Of a stretch of 47,856 bases of DNA, positions 26,174 through 34,440 are shown one piece after another. A program made the translations under genes and the position numbers. The first letter of the stretch is position 1; each line of letters opens with the position of its first letter. Where the stretch lies: assembly GCA_017520935.1 (NCBI GenBank), contig JAFXEF010000044.1, positions 1 to 47,856 on the forward strand, given 5' to 3'. The DNA comes from Bacteroidaceae bacterium (GTDB lineage: Bacteria > Bacteroidota > Bacteroidia > Bacteroidales > Bacteroidaceae). Below the pieces are notes generated by a model. It made no database searches. It was not told where the DNA came from and was given only the letters and a program-made list of their open reading frames with translations.

Positions 26174-27355
26174 ATGATTGACTTCAAACAACTATCCCAG
26201 CAATACAAGAGCGAACTCCTCGACCGCGTGATGCCATTCTGGATGGAAAAGAGTATAGACCGCGAGTATGGTGGCTACTTCACCTGCCTTGAGCGCGACG
26301 GTGAGGTGTTCGATACCGACAAGTTCATCTGGCTCCAAGGTCGCGAGGTATGGATGCTCGCCACCCTTTACAACAAGGTAGAGAAACGGCAGGAGTGGCT
26401 CGATGCCGCCATCCACGGAGCCGAGTTCCTCAAGCGATATGGGCACGACGGCAACCTCAACTGGTACTTCGCCCTCGACCGCGAAGGACACCCATTGGTA
26501 GAGCCTTACAACATTTTCTCCTACACGTTTGCCGTCATCGCCTTCGGCCAGCTCTCCATCGCCACAGGCAACGCGGAGTATGCCGACATAGCCAAGAAGA
26601 CCTTCGACATCGTACTCTCCAAGACAGACAACCCCAAGGGCCGTTGGTCAAAAGCCTCTCCCGGGGCACGCTCGCTCAAGAGCTTTGCCCTACCCATGAT
26701 CCTGTGCAACGTAGCACTCGAGATCGAGCCGCTCCTGGACAAAGACTTCCTTGACAAGACCATCGAGACCTGCGTGCACGAGGTGATGGACGTGTTCTAC
26801 CGTCCCGAGATAGGCCTCATCGTAGAACATTTGGGCACCGACAACCAGCTGGTCGACTGCATGGATGGCCGTCAGCTCAACCCCGGACACGCCATCGAAG
26901 CCATGTGGTTCATCATGGACCTCGGCAAGCGCCTTGGCAACCAGGCACTGATAGAGAAAGCCGTAAAGATAGCCTTGGCCGAAGTGGAATATGGCTGGGA
27001 TCCTCAGTATGGCGGTATCTTCTACTTCATGGACCGTCTGGGCCGTCCACTCCAGCAGCTCGAGTGGGACCAGAAGCTATGGTGGGTACACATCGAGACC
27101 CTCATCACCATGATCAAGGGCTACGAGCTCACCGGAAACGCCGAGTGCTTGGCATGGTTTGAGCGCGTACACAACTACGTGTGGAGCCACTTCATGGATC
27201 CCGAGTACCCCGAATGGTTCGGCTACCTCAACCGCCGTGGCGAGGTGCTGCTCACCCTCAAGGGCGGCAAGTGGAAAGGCTGCTTCCACGTACCCCGCGG
27301 TCTGATGCAGGTATACCAGTCACTGGAGCGCATCGCGGCGAAAGAGAACCAATAG
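26174..27355 (+). CDS. AGE-family N-acylglucosamine 2-epimerase
   Basis: A 393-residue cytosolic (alpha/alpha)6-barrel enzyme, expected to interconvert ManNAc and GlcNAc after the lyase step. Family features: FWMEKSIDREYGGYFTCLERDG near the N-terminus, WLQGREVWMLATLYN, LNPGHAIEAMWFIMDLG with a catalytic-type His, and KLWWVHIETLITMIKGYELTG with another. Bacteroides pathways use such an epimerase followed by a hexokinase-type kinase; no kinase gene is present here. Its place in the operon makes this role more likely than cellobiose or mannose epimerase activity. Confidence 0.9.
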   Translation: MIDFKQLSQQYKSELLDRVMPFWMEKSIDREYGGYFTCLERDGEVFDTDKFIWLQGREVWMLATLYNKVEKRQEWLDAAIHGAEFLKRYGHDGNLNWYFALDREGHPLVEPYNIFSYTFAVIAFGQLSIATGNAEYADIAKKTFDIVLSKTDNPKGRWSKASPGARSLKSFALPMILCNVALEIEPLLDKDFLDKTIETCVHEVMDVFYRPEIGLIVEHLGTDNQLVDCMDGRQLNPGHAIEAMWFIMDLGKRLGNQALIEKAVKIALAEVEYGWDPQYGGIFYFMDRLGRPLQQLEWDQKLWWVHIETLITMIKGYELTGNAECLAWFERVHNYVWSHFMDPEYPEWFGYLNRRGEVLLTLKGGKWKGCFHVPRGLMQVYQSLERIAAKENQ

Positions 27356-27542
27356 AGAGAAACCGACTAAGGCTACATAGGTAAACTTCCAGTTTCTCAT
27401 ATTGTCGTTCTTTTCAGTTACTTTACGTGAGAAAAAGAATCTATGTGAGGAAAGAACTTCGCAAAAAGGCTCAAAACTCACAGCTCAAAAGTGATGACCA
27501 AAATTAGGCATCAGTAGCGGCTTCTTCGGCATGCCTAAGTTA

Positions 27543-27628
27543 AGGCCTCCTACAGGTGGCAAATTCAGGCACCTATAGGTCATAAATTTTATCATCTATA
27601 GGTCTTTCGAAACAAGACCTGTAGAGGG
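27543..27628. repeat. Degenerate 24-bp tandem repeat around CCTATAGGT
   Basis: Three 24-bp units start at 27543, 27567 and 27591, with a partial fourth at 27615. All centre on CCTA(C/T)AGGT or CTATAGGT. This is part of the 955-bp gene-poor stretch 27356-28310. The part from 27356 to 27542 shows nothing recognisable. Confidence 0.55.
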
Positions 27629-27674
27629 CTTTGTCGCCTGTTCCTACGCCCGCTGGCTGCGATGATGCTGAGGT

Positions 27675-27715
27675 AGGGGTCTCTGACCCCTGTCATATTT
27701 GCGGGTCGCAGACCC
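27675..27715. repeat. Two neighbouring GGGTC/GACCC hairpins
   Basis: AGGGGTC-TCT-GACCCCT at 27675-27691, and GGGTC-GCA-GACCC at 27703-27715. They look like short REP-type palindromes. Confidence 0.55.
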
Positions 27716-27731
27716 TGATACTCGTTAACGG

Positions 27732-27799
27732 TAAACTGAAAGGTCAGAGGTGAAAGGTGAATGCTACTGTTCCGTTTTCACCTTTGACTTTTCAGTTTA
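27732..27799. repeat. Long imperfect inverted repeat with heptamer units
   Basis: A stem of about 24 bp begins TAAACTGAAAGG and ends CTTTTCAGTTTA, with a 20-base loop. The left arm is made of AGGTGAA-type heptamers (27734-27761). The right arm resembles the CTTTCACCTTTCAG sequence at 15974-15987. It may end transcripts from either side. Confidence 0.6.
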
Positions 27800-27814
27800 T
27801 CCGCCCGGGATGGG

Positions 27815-28117
27815 TTACCTGTTTTTGTTTTTATTAAAGAATTTAAGGGTAGGAGCAGCGTTGCCCTCAATGTATTCCCACGGTGCATCGGTTTGGTCAC
27901 CGTTCAAGAGGACTGCCATATCTGCGCTTGCGAACTCTGCTGCGGTCTTGGCTTCTGCCTGACCTTCCACATCTGCGCCATTTATGCCGCCGGATGCAGC
28001 GGTGTTCAAATAATAGCAGTTAGTGATTGTGCCGCCATTCGTGTTGCCCACTACACCACCACACTCAGCGTCAGTGCCTGTGGCAGTGATAGTGCCGGTG
28101 CTGTAGCAATTGTCCCG
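27815..28117 (-). pseudogene. C-terminal remnant of a GLUG-motif surface protein
   Basis: The minus-strand frame reads RDNCYSTGTITATGTDAECG, then GVVGNTNGGTITNCYYLNTA and a C-terminal part ending WEYIEGNAAPTLKFFNKNKNR. NCYSTG and GGVVGxNxGGTIxNCYY are GLUG repeats, found in secreted or surface proteins with IgA-protease-like beta structure. An in-frame TAG at 28120-28118 and lack of any start codon or signal peptide show that only the end of the gene is left. The internal GTG at 28051 is not a credible start. Just upstream lie repeated CCGCAGGCG blocks and a 21-bp tandem array, so rearrangement at these repeats may have destroyed the gene. Confidence 0.7.
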
Positions 28118-28156
28118 CTACCGCAGGCGCTCCACACGGCTACCGCAGGCGTTCTA

Positions 28157-28219
28157 TATTCCAAGACTGGCAATATATATTCCAAGTCTGGCAATATTCA
28201 TTCCAAGACTGGCAACATA
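28157..28219. repeat. Three 21-bp tandem units (ATTCCAAGACTGGCAA)
   Basis: Three contiguous 21-bp units with core ATTCCAAG(A/T)CTGGCAA at 28157, 28178 and 28199. The period is a multiple of 7. Confidence 0.9.
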
Positions 28220-28310
28220 CTTTTTATCGGGGTGCAACGATTTACGTATAAGTTGAGTGTCAAAGCGAGTCACAGGGGTGTCGCCACGCAACTACAGGAA
28301 GAACAGATTC

Positions 28311-29519
28311 TCAGCACCGGCTATTGATGGTGGCGACCAACTCGTCCACGATGTCCCGTGCCACCTCTGTCTTTGATTTCAGGGGATATTCTTTCGTGTC
28401 GGCTTCGCTGATGATGGTCACCTTGTTGGTGTCGTGGCGAAAGCCGGCACCGGAGTCACGCAACGAATTGAGGACAATGAAGTCGAGGTTCTTGCGGCGC
28501 AGCTTGTCCTGCGCGTGGGCAGTCTCGTCATGGGTTTCGAGGGCAAAGCCCACGAGGTGCTGATGGGGCTGTTTCATGCGACCCAGTTCGGCAGCGATAT
28601 CATGTGTGGGCTTGAGGCGCAGGATGAGGCCGTCGCCCTCGCGCTTGATCTTCGTGTCGACAGTGTGCTCGGGGGTGAAGTCGGCCACGGCAGCACAGAG
28701 GATGGCAGCATGGGCATCGCGAAATGCGGCAGTGGTGGCTTCGTACATCTCGGCACATGATTCCACGTCGATACGGCGGATGGCGGGGTGCATGGCCTTC
28801 ATCTGCACGGGGCCTGCCACGAGGGTCACCTCGGCTCCGCGTGCGGCGCACTCCTCGGCAAGGGCGAAGCCCATCTTGCCCGACGAGTAGTTGCCGATGA
28901 AACGCACGGGGTCAATCTTTTCGTACGTGGGACCTGCAGTGATGACAATCTTCTTGCCCGCCAGCTCATCGCGCCCGGCAAAGTAGCGCTCCAGGTAGGC
29001 CACGATATTCTCCGGCTCTTCCATACGTCCCTTGCCTACAAGATGGCTGGCCAACTCGCCCTCGGCAGGCTCGATGATGTGGTTGCCGTAGCTACGCAGG
29101 GTATCCAGATTGGCTGTAGTGGAGGGATGGGCAAACATGTCGAGATCCATGGCGGGAGCCACGAACACGGGTGCCTTCATCGAGAGATAGGTGGTGATGA
29201 GCATATTGTCGGCAATGCCGTGAGCCATCTTGCCTATCGATGAGGCGGTAGCGGGAGCCACGAGCATGGCATCGGCCCACTGGCCAAGTGCCACGTGGCT
29301 GTGCCAAGAGCCGTCGCGCTGGGCGAAGAACTCGCTGATGACAGGCTTGCTCGTGAGTGCCGACAGCGTGATGGGGGTGATAAACTCCTTGCCGGCAGGG
29401 GTAATAACCACCTGTACCTCGGCACCTTTCTTTATCAATAGGCGGATGAGCACCGCAGCCTTGTAGGCGGCAATGCTACCGGTGATGCCTAATACGATTT
29501 TCTTGCCTTGTAAGCTCAT
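28311..29519 (-). CDS. coaBC: Bifunctional phosphopantothenoylcysteine decarboxylase / phosphopantothenate-cysteine ligase
   Basis: A 402-residue coenzyme A synthesis enzyme. The N-terminal CoaC flavodoxin-like domain (about 1-180) has GITGSIAAYKA, the active-site His region DGSWHSHVALGQWADAML, and PAMDLDMF, equivalent to the PXMNXXMW motif. The CoaB domain (about 188-395) begins KKIVITAGPTYEKIDPVRFIGNYSSGKMG and has AAVADFTPE and a dimer-type KIKR motif. Full length. It is 32 bases downstream of the exonuclease gene, a pairing common in Bacteroidales, and the spacer carries GTGAAGA heptamers. Confidence 0.96.
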   Translation of the reverse strand: MSLQGKKIVLGITGSIAAYKAAVLIRLLIKKGAEVQVVITPAGKEFITPITLSALTSKPVISEFFAQRDGSWHSHVALGQWADAMLVAPATASSIGKMAHGIADNMLITTYLSMKAPVFVAPAMDLDMFAHPSTTANLDTLRSYGNHIIEPAEGELASHLVGKGRMEEPENIVAYLERYFAGRDELAGKKIVITAGPTYEKIDPVRFIGNYSSGKMGFALAEECAARGAEVTLVAGPVQMKAMHPAIRRIDVESCAEMYEATTAAFRDAHAAILCAAVADFTPEHTVDTKIKREGDGLILRLKPTHDIAAELGRMKQPHQHLVGFALETHDETAHAQDKLRRKNLDFIVLNSLRDSGAGFRHDTNKVTIISEADTKEYPLKSKTEVARDIVDELVATINSRC

Positions 29520-29524
29520 AGGAA

Positions 29525-29545
29525 GTGAAGAGTGAAGAGTGAAAA
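29525..29545. repeat. Three GTGAAGA heptamers between the exonuclease gene and coaBC
   Basis: GTGAAGA, GTGAAGA and GTGAAAA in tandem, six bases before the coaBC start codon. They fill most of the 32-bp spacer. Confidence 0.8.
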
Positions 29546-29551
29546 GTACTT

Positions 29552-30310
29552 TTAACTCTTCAGTTTGATGCGTGTGAGTACCTGCTTGGTGTTGAGCGAA
29601 AAGTCGCCCTGCATAATCCAGCCATAGTAACCGGGGTCGCGGCGCAACACCTCCACTACGGGGATGCCCTTGTACTTGCCGAAGTTGAACACCTCTATAC
29701 CCTTGTCATTGTATACGATGCGGCCGGCAAAGTCTACGTTGTTGGTGTGCGATGAGAACTCGGAAAGCCAGGCGATGTCATTCTGCAGCTCGGGGTAACG
29801 GTCGAGCTGTGCCTGCAACACCTCGTAGGTAGCGCGGGTGTCGGCATCGGCACTGTGAGCCCCTTCGAGCTCCTTGCCGCAATAAAACTTCACCGCTGCC
29901 GAGAGGGTGCGCTGCTCCATCTTGTGGAAGATGACCTGCACGTCGATAAACTTGCGGCGAGTCATGTCAAGATCCACACCGGCACGGAGAAACTCCTCGG
30001 CCAGGAGGGGCACATCGAAGCGGTTCGAGTTGAAGCCCGCGATATCGGCTCCCTCAAAGTCGTTGGCCACCTCCTTGGCCACCTGCTTGAAGACGGGGCA
30101 GTCCTTCACGTCATCGTCATAGATGCCGTGTACGGCCGAGGCCTGCTCGGGGATATGCATCTCGGGATTGATACGCATCGTGCGCGACATCTCGTTGCCG
30201 TTGGGGTATACCTTGAGGTACGATATTTCCACGATGCGGTCAGTGGTGATATTTACGCCTGTTGTCTCCAAGTCAAAGAAGATTACAGGATTCTTGAGAT
30301 TCAGTTTCAT
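29552..30310 (-). CDS. DnaQ-like 3'-5' exonuclease
   Basis: A 252-residue DEDDh-type exonuclease. ExoI is FFDLETTGVN (Asp, Glu), ExoII is AGFNSNRFDVPLLAEEF (Asp), and ExoIII is EGAHSADADTRATYEVL (His, Asp). The C-terminal 60 residues, FNFGKYKGIPVVEVLRRDPGYYGWIMQGDF, match the small DUF3820-like domain often appended to these proteins. It may act in DNA repair or as a stand-alone proofreading-type subunit. Transcription starts from a consensus promoter at 30345-30376, and coaBC follows in the same operon. Confidence 0.93.
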   Translation of the reverse strand: MKLNLKNPVIFFDLETTGVNITTDRIVEISYLKVYPNGNEMSRTMRINPEMHIPEQASAVHGIYDDDVKDCPVFKQVAKEVANDFEGADIAGFNSNRFDVPLLAEEFLRAGVDLDMTRRKFIDVQVIFHKMEQRTLSAAVKFYCGKELEGAHSADADTRATYEVLQAQLDRYPELQNDIAWLSEFSSHTNNVDFAGRIVYNDKGIEVFNFGKYKGIPVVEVLRRDPGYYGWIMQGDFSLNTKQVLTRIKLKS

Positions 30311-30344
30311 TGTTTCTTACTATTCGTTCGTTAATCTTGTGGGA

Positions 30345-30376
30345 CAAAATTAGTGCAAGCCGAGAGAAAACGCAAA
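30345..30376 (-). promoter_or_regulatory. Consensus promoter of the exonuclease-coaBC operon
   Basis: On the minus strand TTTG (30376-30373), 20 bp, TAATTTTG (30352-30345). It lies wholly within the repeated 34-bp block described next, so the promoter itself is duplicated in part. Confidence 0.85.
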
Positions 30377-30557
30377 TTTATTTGTAGTTTTCCGAGGCAC
30401 AGCCTAATTTCTTTGTTCGCGTAGCAGACACTAAAATTAGTGCAAGCCGAGAGAAAACGCAAATTTCAACGAGCGAATATAATGGAAAAGTTTACTTTTC
30501 TATTGTTGAGCGAGGAAGAAATTCTACAAAGTTAAATTTATTTGTAGTTTTCCGAGG
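30346..30557. repeat. Duplicated promoter-bearing blocks upstream of the exonuclease gene
   Basis: A 34-bp block is identical at 30346-30379 and 30433-30466. A 24-bp block ending TTTTCCGAGG is identical at 30374-30397 and 30534-30557. The second promoter copy reads TAATTTTA instead of TAATTTTG, so it is probably weakened. The last block runs to the stop of the ABC ATPase gene. Confidence 0.9.
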
Positions 30558-30559
30558 TG

Positions 30560-31213
30560 CTACTTGCACACCAAGCCATCGCGCAAACGGATAGTGCGGT
30601 CGGTGATAGCCGCCAATGACTCGTCGTGGGTAACTATGATGAAGGTCTGGCCCAGCTCGCGACGGAGGTCAAAGAAGAGGCGGTGCAGTTCCTCCTTATT
30701 CTGCGTATCGAGGCTGCCCGAAGGCTCGTCGGCAAGGATGACTTGCGGACGGTTGACCAGAGCACGGGCTACGGCTACACGCTGCTTCTCACCACCAGAA
30801 AGCTCCGATGGCTTATGGGAAGCGCGGGCAGTAAGTCCCAAATAATCGAGCATCTCCATTGCACGGCGACGGGCATCGGCCATGCCTGCACCGTTGATGA
30901 GCGCAGGCATCATAACATTCTCTACGGCGGTAAACTCGGGCAGGAGCTGGTGGAACTGAAACACGAAGCCCACGTGCTGGTTGCGGAAGGCCGAGAGCTG
31001 CTTCTCGTTGTACACAGCAACGTCGATGCCGCCGAAAAGCACGCGCCCACTGTCGGGACGGTCAAGCGTACCGATAATCTGCAACAATGTTGTCTTGCCC
31101 GCTCCACTGGGACCTACGATGCTGACAATTTCGCCCTGATTGATGGTAAGGTCAATGCCCTTGAGCACCTGTAGAGTGCCGAAGCTCTTGCGTATGTCGT
31201 GAAGCTGTATCAT
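30560..31213 (-). CDS. LolD-like ABC transporter ATP-binding protein
   Basis: A 217-residue ATPase of the MacB/LolD class, which drives lipoprotein release or export with a FtsX-like permease. Walker A GPSGAGKT (34-41), Q-loop [12 protein letters not shown], signature [15 protein letters not shown], Walker [11 protein letters not shown]-loop IIVTHD. The length is that of a bare ATPase subunit. No permease gene is adjacent, so the partner must be elsewhere. It is transcribed with, and 31 bases downstream of, the ThiF-fold gene. Confidence 0.92.
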   Translation of the reverse strand: MIQLHDIRKSFGTLQVLKGIDLTINQGEIVSIVGPSGAGKTTLLQIIGTLDRPDSGRVLFGGIDVAVYNEKQLSAFRNQHVGFVFQFHQLLPEFTAVENVMMPALINGAGMADARRRAMEMLDYLGLTARASHKPSELSGGEKQRVAVARALVNRPQVILADEPSGSLDTQNKEELHRLFFDLRRELGQTFIIVTHDESLAAITDRTIRLRDGLVCK

Positions 31214-31244
31214 TTTTGAGTTTATGAGTTTTTTAGTTTATAAG

Positions 31245-31967
31245 TTATAGATGACGTATGACGTACTCTGCCAAGTAACAGCCGAAGACGGCAGGCATAT
31301 AGCTGACGGTGCCTGCAGTAGACTTCTTGTTTTGCTCGTCATCGACGGTGATGATGGCGCGGCGATCGGCCTGTTCGGTAGAAAAGACCACGGGGAGCGA
31401 CCGGCACATGCCCGCTTTCCTGAGACGTGTGCGCACGGCCTTGGCAAGCCCGCAGTGGTAGGTATCCCAGAGGTCGGCAAAGCGTATCTGCGTGATGTCA
31501 CTCTTGGCACCAGCCCCCATACTGCTCACGATAGGGATACCCCGGTGCATGGCTTCCATAATCAGCGCACACTTAGGAGCGATAGTGTCGATGGCATCGA
31601 CGATGAAAGAGCAATGAGAACTACCTGCACCATCCAATAAGTCACCCGTTTCATCATCTTTCAAGTATATAGGCAGAGTATGAATCCGTATCTCAGGATT
31701 GATGTCACGGAAGCGCTCGGCCAGCACCTCCACCTTAGGGCGGCCTATGGTACTATGCGTAGCGGGCAACTGGCGATTGATATTAGAGGGCTGCACTGTA
31801 TCGGCATCCACGAGAGTTAACTCCCCTACCCCTGCCCGACAAAGCATCTCGGCAGCATAGGCGCCTACACCTCCCACACCTACGACCAGTACGTGGGCTT
31901 CGCTGAGACGGTGCACCTTATCTTCGCCCAGCAACAAAGCGGTGCGTTCAGTCCACTGGCTCTCCAT
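31245..31967 (-). CDS. tcdA: TcdA/CsdL-like tRNA threonylcarbamoyladenosine dehydratase
   Basis: A 240-residue ThiF/E1-fold enzyme. It probably makes cyclic t6A (ct6A) at tRNA position 37 by ATP-dependent dehydration. It has the nucleotide-binding VLVVGVGGVGAYAAEMLCRAG, TLVDADTVQPSNINRQLPA with the conserved Asn-Arg pair, and DAIDTIAPKCALI followed by SSMGAGAKSDITQIRFADL. The length and central motifs fit TcdA better than ThiF or MoeB. Its 5' end overlaps the antiporter gene by 20 bp, which implies coupled translation. Confidence 0.9.
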   Translation of the reverse strand: MESQWTERTALLLGEDKVHRLSEAHVLVVGVGGVGAYAAEMLCRAGVGELTLVDADTVQPSNINRQLPATHSTIGRPKVEVLAERFRDINPEIRIHTLPIYLKDDETGDLLDGAGSSHCSFIVDAIDTIAPKCALIMEAMHRGIPIVSSMGAGAKSDITQIRFADLWDTYHCGLAKAVRTRLRKAGMCRSLPVVFSTEQADRRAIITVDDEQNKKSTAGTVSYMPAVFGCYLAEYVIRHL

Positions 31968-34095
31968 CAGTATGCTCTTTTACAGGTTTGCTTTTAAGAT
32001 GAAAAGGATTCTCAAACATCTGGTTATAGGTGGGCAGAGGCTGTACGAACGAAAGTTCGTGTGCCTGACCGAACTGCTCGGGATAGATAATCATCAGGCT
32101 GTTGTTCGAAAAATGACGCATGAGCTGTGCCGGCAGATTATCAAAAGCAGACTGCCACGATATGCCGCCACGGCGAGCACTGACGAGAACAAACAGGTGG
32201 TCGTAACTCAAGTGCTGGGTCACGATGAGCAGGTCGTTCCAGTCGTCCAGCTCAAAATAGGCCGTACGGACACTTGGATGATGCTCCTGAACATAGGAAC
32301 GTATCAATTTGACTGTCTCCGAATGTGCGTGGAAGTCAATACGACACCCCAACTGCCCCCCCATCCGGGCCAAGCGCTCAATCCATTGATGGAATCCTGC
32401 CTCGAGTTCAGCACGTTCGGGCACGGCCACAATGATACGATGCACCACATTGACAGGCATCAAATAGTTGACAATAATTACCTGACGATTGGTTCGGTCG
32501 AGTAACTCAGACACTACCGTCCCGAGATACGAATCGGTAACCTTGCGCTTATGATGAAGGCCGAGAATTATCTCCGAAGCCTCAAACTCCTTCATCGAGT
32601 GCATAATGCTGCCCACCACGTTCACACCCACACGATTATATGTGGAGAGCTGTACATCAACGGCCGCTGCAGCTTTGGCAGCACGCTCAAGATTCTGCTG
32701 ACCAATCTTCTTCTGCACCTCCGCATATTGATTGTCAATACAGACTTGCAGGGCTATCATCTCCTTCTGCGACCTTGCATCACGCATCATAATAGCCGTA
32801 TCAATCAGTGCCTCCACGTTGTCGGGATTGTTGAGCGCCACCATAATCTTCTCATTGCCATCTTTTTCTTCAACCGGTGCCGTAGTCTCAGACAAAGCTA
32901 TCGCACGGGCAGCACGGTCGGTAACGAGCGAACTGATGATGCAACTGACCAAAATCATCAGCACCACGCCATTGAGCACATCATCATTGATAAGGAATTG
33001 TCCTGGCGCAATTTCTAATTGCGTGCCCACCATAATCATCGCCAATGCACCTGCAGCATGGGCATTGCTCAATCCGAACAACATATCACGTTCGACCCGC
33101 TTCATACGCAGAACCAATTGCGTAGTCCAGGCTCCCAACCACTTGGTCACCGTAGCAGTCAGCACCATCACCACCACCACAAAGATAGCCTCCCTATGGT
33201 CAAAGAGACTCTTCACATTGATGAGCATACCCACACTGATAAGGAAATAGGGAATAAAGAGAGCATTGCCCACAAATTCCACACGATTCATCAGAGGAGA
33301 CACACGGGGTATATACCGATTGAGCACCAAGCCTGCAAGGAAGGCACCGAAGAGTCCCTCCAAACCTGCCAGTTCTGAAAGTGCAGCACTCAACACCAAC
33401 AGTACCAAGACAAAAGTGAACTGCGTCACATTGTCACTATATTTCTTAAAGAATGCCCTGGTAAAACGAGGATAGAAGAAAAAGATAAAGAAGCAATATA
33501 CAGTACATTTCAGCAGGAAAAGCAACCAGAAACGGCTACTAATATCCCCTTTGGCGCTGGCCGATATTCCCGCCAACACAAACAACGCCAGCAGCAAAGC
33601 TATCATAGTACCGGCAATGGCTATTGTCACGCAATCGTGGCGACTCAGGCCATAACGCCCCACAATAGGATAGGCCACCAATGTATGCGAAGCAAAAATA
33701 CATGACAACAAGAGCGAAGCATCCCATCGGAATCCCAACACCCAATGCCCGACCCCATAACCTAAGGCAAACGGTATGGCAAAGGTCAGCAGACCGAATA
33801 CAATGCCTCGCACACGGTTCTTCTTCAGTCCCTCCAAATCCATCTCCAAACTTGCAAGGAACATTATATAATAGAGACCGACCTTTCCGAAGAGCTCAAA
33901 ACTGCTGTCACGTGCCAGAATATTCAGCCCGTGCTCACCTACCAATACTCCTGCCAATATCATCCCCACCAGATGCGGCACACGAATACGGTTAAAAATC
34001 AACGGTGCAAACAATATGATAACCAATACTACGAGAAAGATCCATGTAGGATTGGTGATGGGGAACAAATGAGCTATTTCGCTAAGTATCGGCAT
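31948..34095 (-). CDS. CPA2-type cation:proton antiporter with USP-like tail
   Basis: A 715-residue inner-membrane protein. About 1-390 holds 11-13 membrane helices of the CPA2 Na+(K+)/H+ exchanger fold (FAPLIFNRIRVPHLVGMILAGVLVGEHGLN at the start, ALSELAGLEGLFGAFLAGLVLNR with conserved acidic residues, GMLINVKSLFDHREAIF). About 410-700 is a soluble domain resembling tandem universal stress proteins (EKIMVALNNPDNVEALIDTAI), with no TrkA-N/RCK nucleotide motif visible. It is likely to exchange Na+ or K+ for protons and aid pH or ion balance. It is the first gene of the operon with tcdA and the ABC ATPase. Confidence 0.92.
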   Translation of the reverse strand: MPILSEIAHLFPITNPTWIFLVVLVIILFAPLIFNRIRVPHLVGMILAGVLVGEHGLNILARDSSFELFGKVGLYYIMFLASLEMDLEGLKKNRVRGIVFGLLTFAIPFALGYGVGHWVLGFRWDASLLLSCIFASHTLVAYPIVGRYGLSRHDCVTIAIAGTMIALLLALFVLAGISASAKGDISSRFWLLFLLKCTVYCFFIFFFYPRFTRAFFKKYSDNVTQFTFVLVLLVLSAALSELAGLEGLFGAFLAGLVLNRYIPRVSPLMNRVEFVGNALFIPYFLISVGMLINVKSLFDHREAIFVVVVMVLTATVTKWLGAWTTQLVLRMKRVERDMLFGLSNAHAAGALAMIMVGTQLEIAPGQFLINDDVLNGVVLMILVSCIISSLVTDRAARAIALSETTAPVEEKDGNEKIMVALNNPDNVEALIDTAIMMRDARSQKEMIALQVCIDNQYAEVQKKIGQQNLERAAKAAAAVDVQLSTYNRVGVNVVGSIMHSMKEFEASEIILGLHHKRKVTDSYLGTVVSELLDRTNRQVIIVNYLMPVNVVHRIIVAVPERAELEAGFHQWIERLARMGGQLGCRIDFHAHSETVKLIRSYVQEHHPSVRTAYFELDDWNDLLIVTQHLSYDHLFVLVSARRGGISWQSAFDNLPAQLMRHFSNNSLMIIYPEQFGQAHELSFVQPLPTYNQMFENPFHLKSKPVKEHTDGEPVD

Positions 34096-34121
34096 GACTC
34101 GTAAATTTGCTTTTTGAGATG

Positions 34122-34129
34122 CAAAATTA
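34122..34129 (-). promoter_or_regulatory. -7 box of the antiporter operon
   Basis: On the minus strand TAATTTTG, 26 bases before the ATG. No -33 TTTG was found at the normal distance. Confidence 0.55.
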
Positions 34130-34283
34130 CAATAAAAATAGAAATTAGAAAAGCATTACTTCCCATGACGTGAAAATTGAGTCTTTTTCTTAAAAAGAAG
34201 TTAGCACACAAAAGAGCGTGACAATGTATAACATTCGTAATTATTCTGGCGCACAAGTTGTTTCGCATTAAACACTTCTTATG

Positions 34284-34319
34284 CATGTTAATAAAAGTTA
34301 ATGGGGGGGGGGTAAAATG
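34284..34319 (+). promoter_or_regulatory. Ten-G tract in a GTTAA-flanked element upstream of the fimbrial operon
   Basis: ATGTTAA, five bases, GTTAAT, then ten G (34303-34312) and TAAAAT. The same layout with nine G lies upstream of the ncRNA on the minus strand (about 1742-1707). It is in the 345-bp spacer 34096-34440, whose other content is the two -7 boxes listed. A slipping G tract could change promoter strength. Confidence 0.6.
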
Positions 34320-34351
34320 AGCTTCTACTGTGAAATAATAATTTATATTAT

Positions 34352-34359
34352 TACCTTTG
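34352..34359 (+). promoter_or_regulatory. -7 box of the fimbrial operon
   Basis: TACCTTTG, an exact -7 match 81 bases before the first fimbrial gene and 39 bases after the G tract. The -33 region is AT-rich without TTTG, so the promoter may need an activator. Confidence 0.6.
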
Positions 34360-34440
34360 TCGAAAAATAGTAGAATTCATTCTTGCAGACTTTGCTTAAC
34401 AGAACCTGGTAAAAGGAATGTGATAAAGGATAAATGAGTT

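Noticed and set aside
27543..28219. CRISPR array
   Set aside because: The repeats are contiguous or degenerate, with no unique spacers of uniform length and no cas genes nearby.
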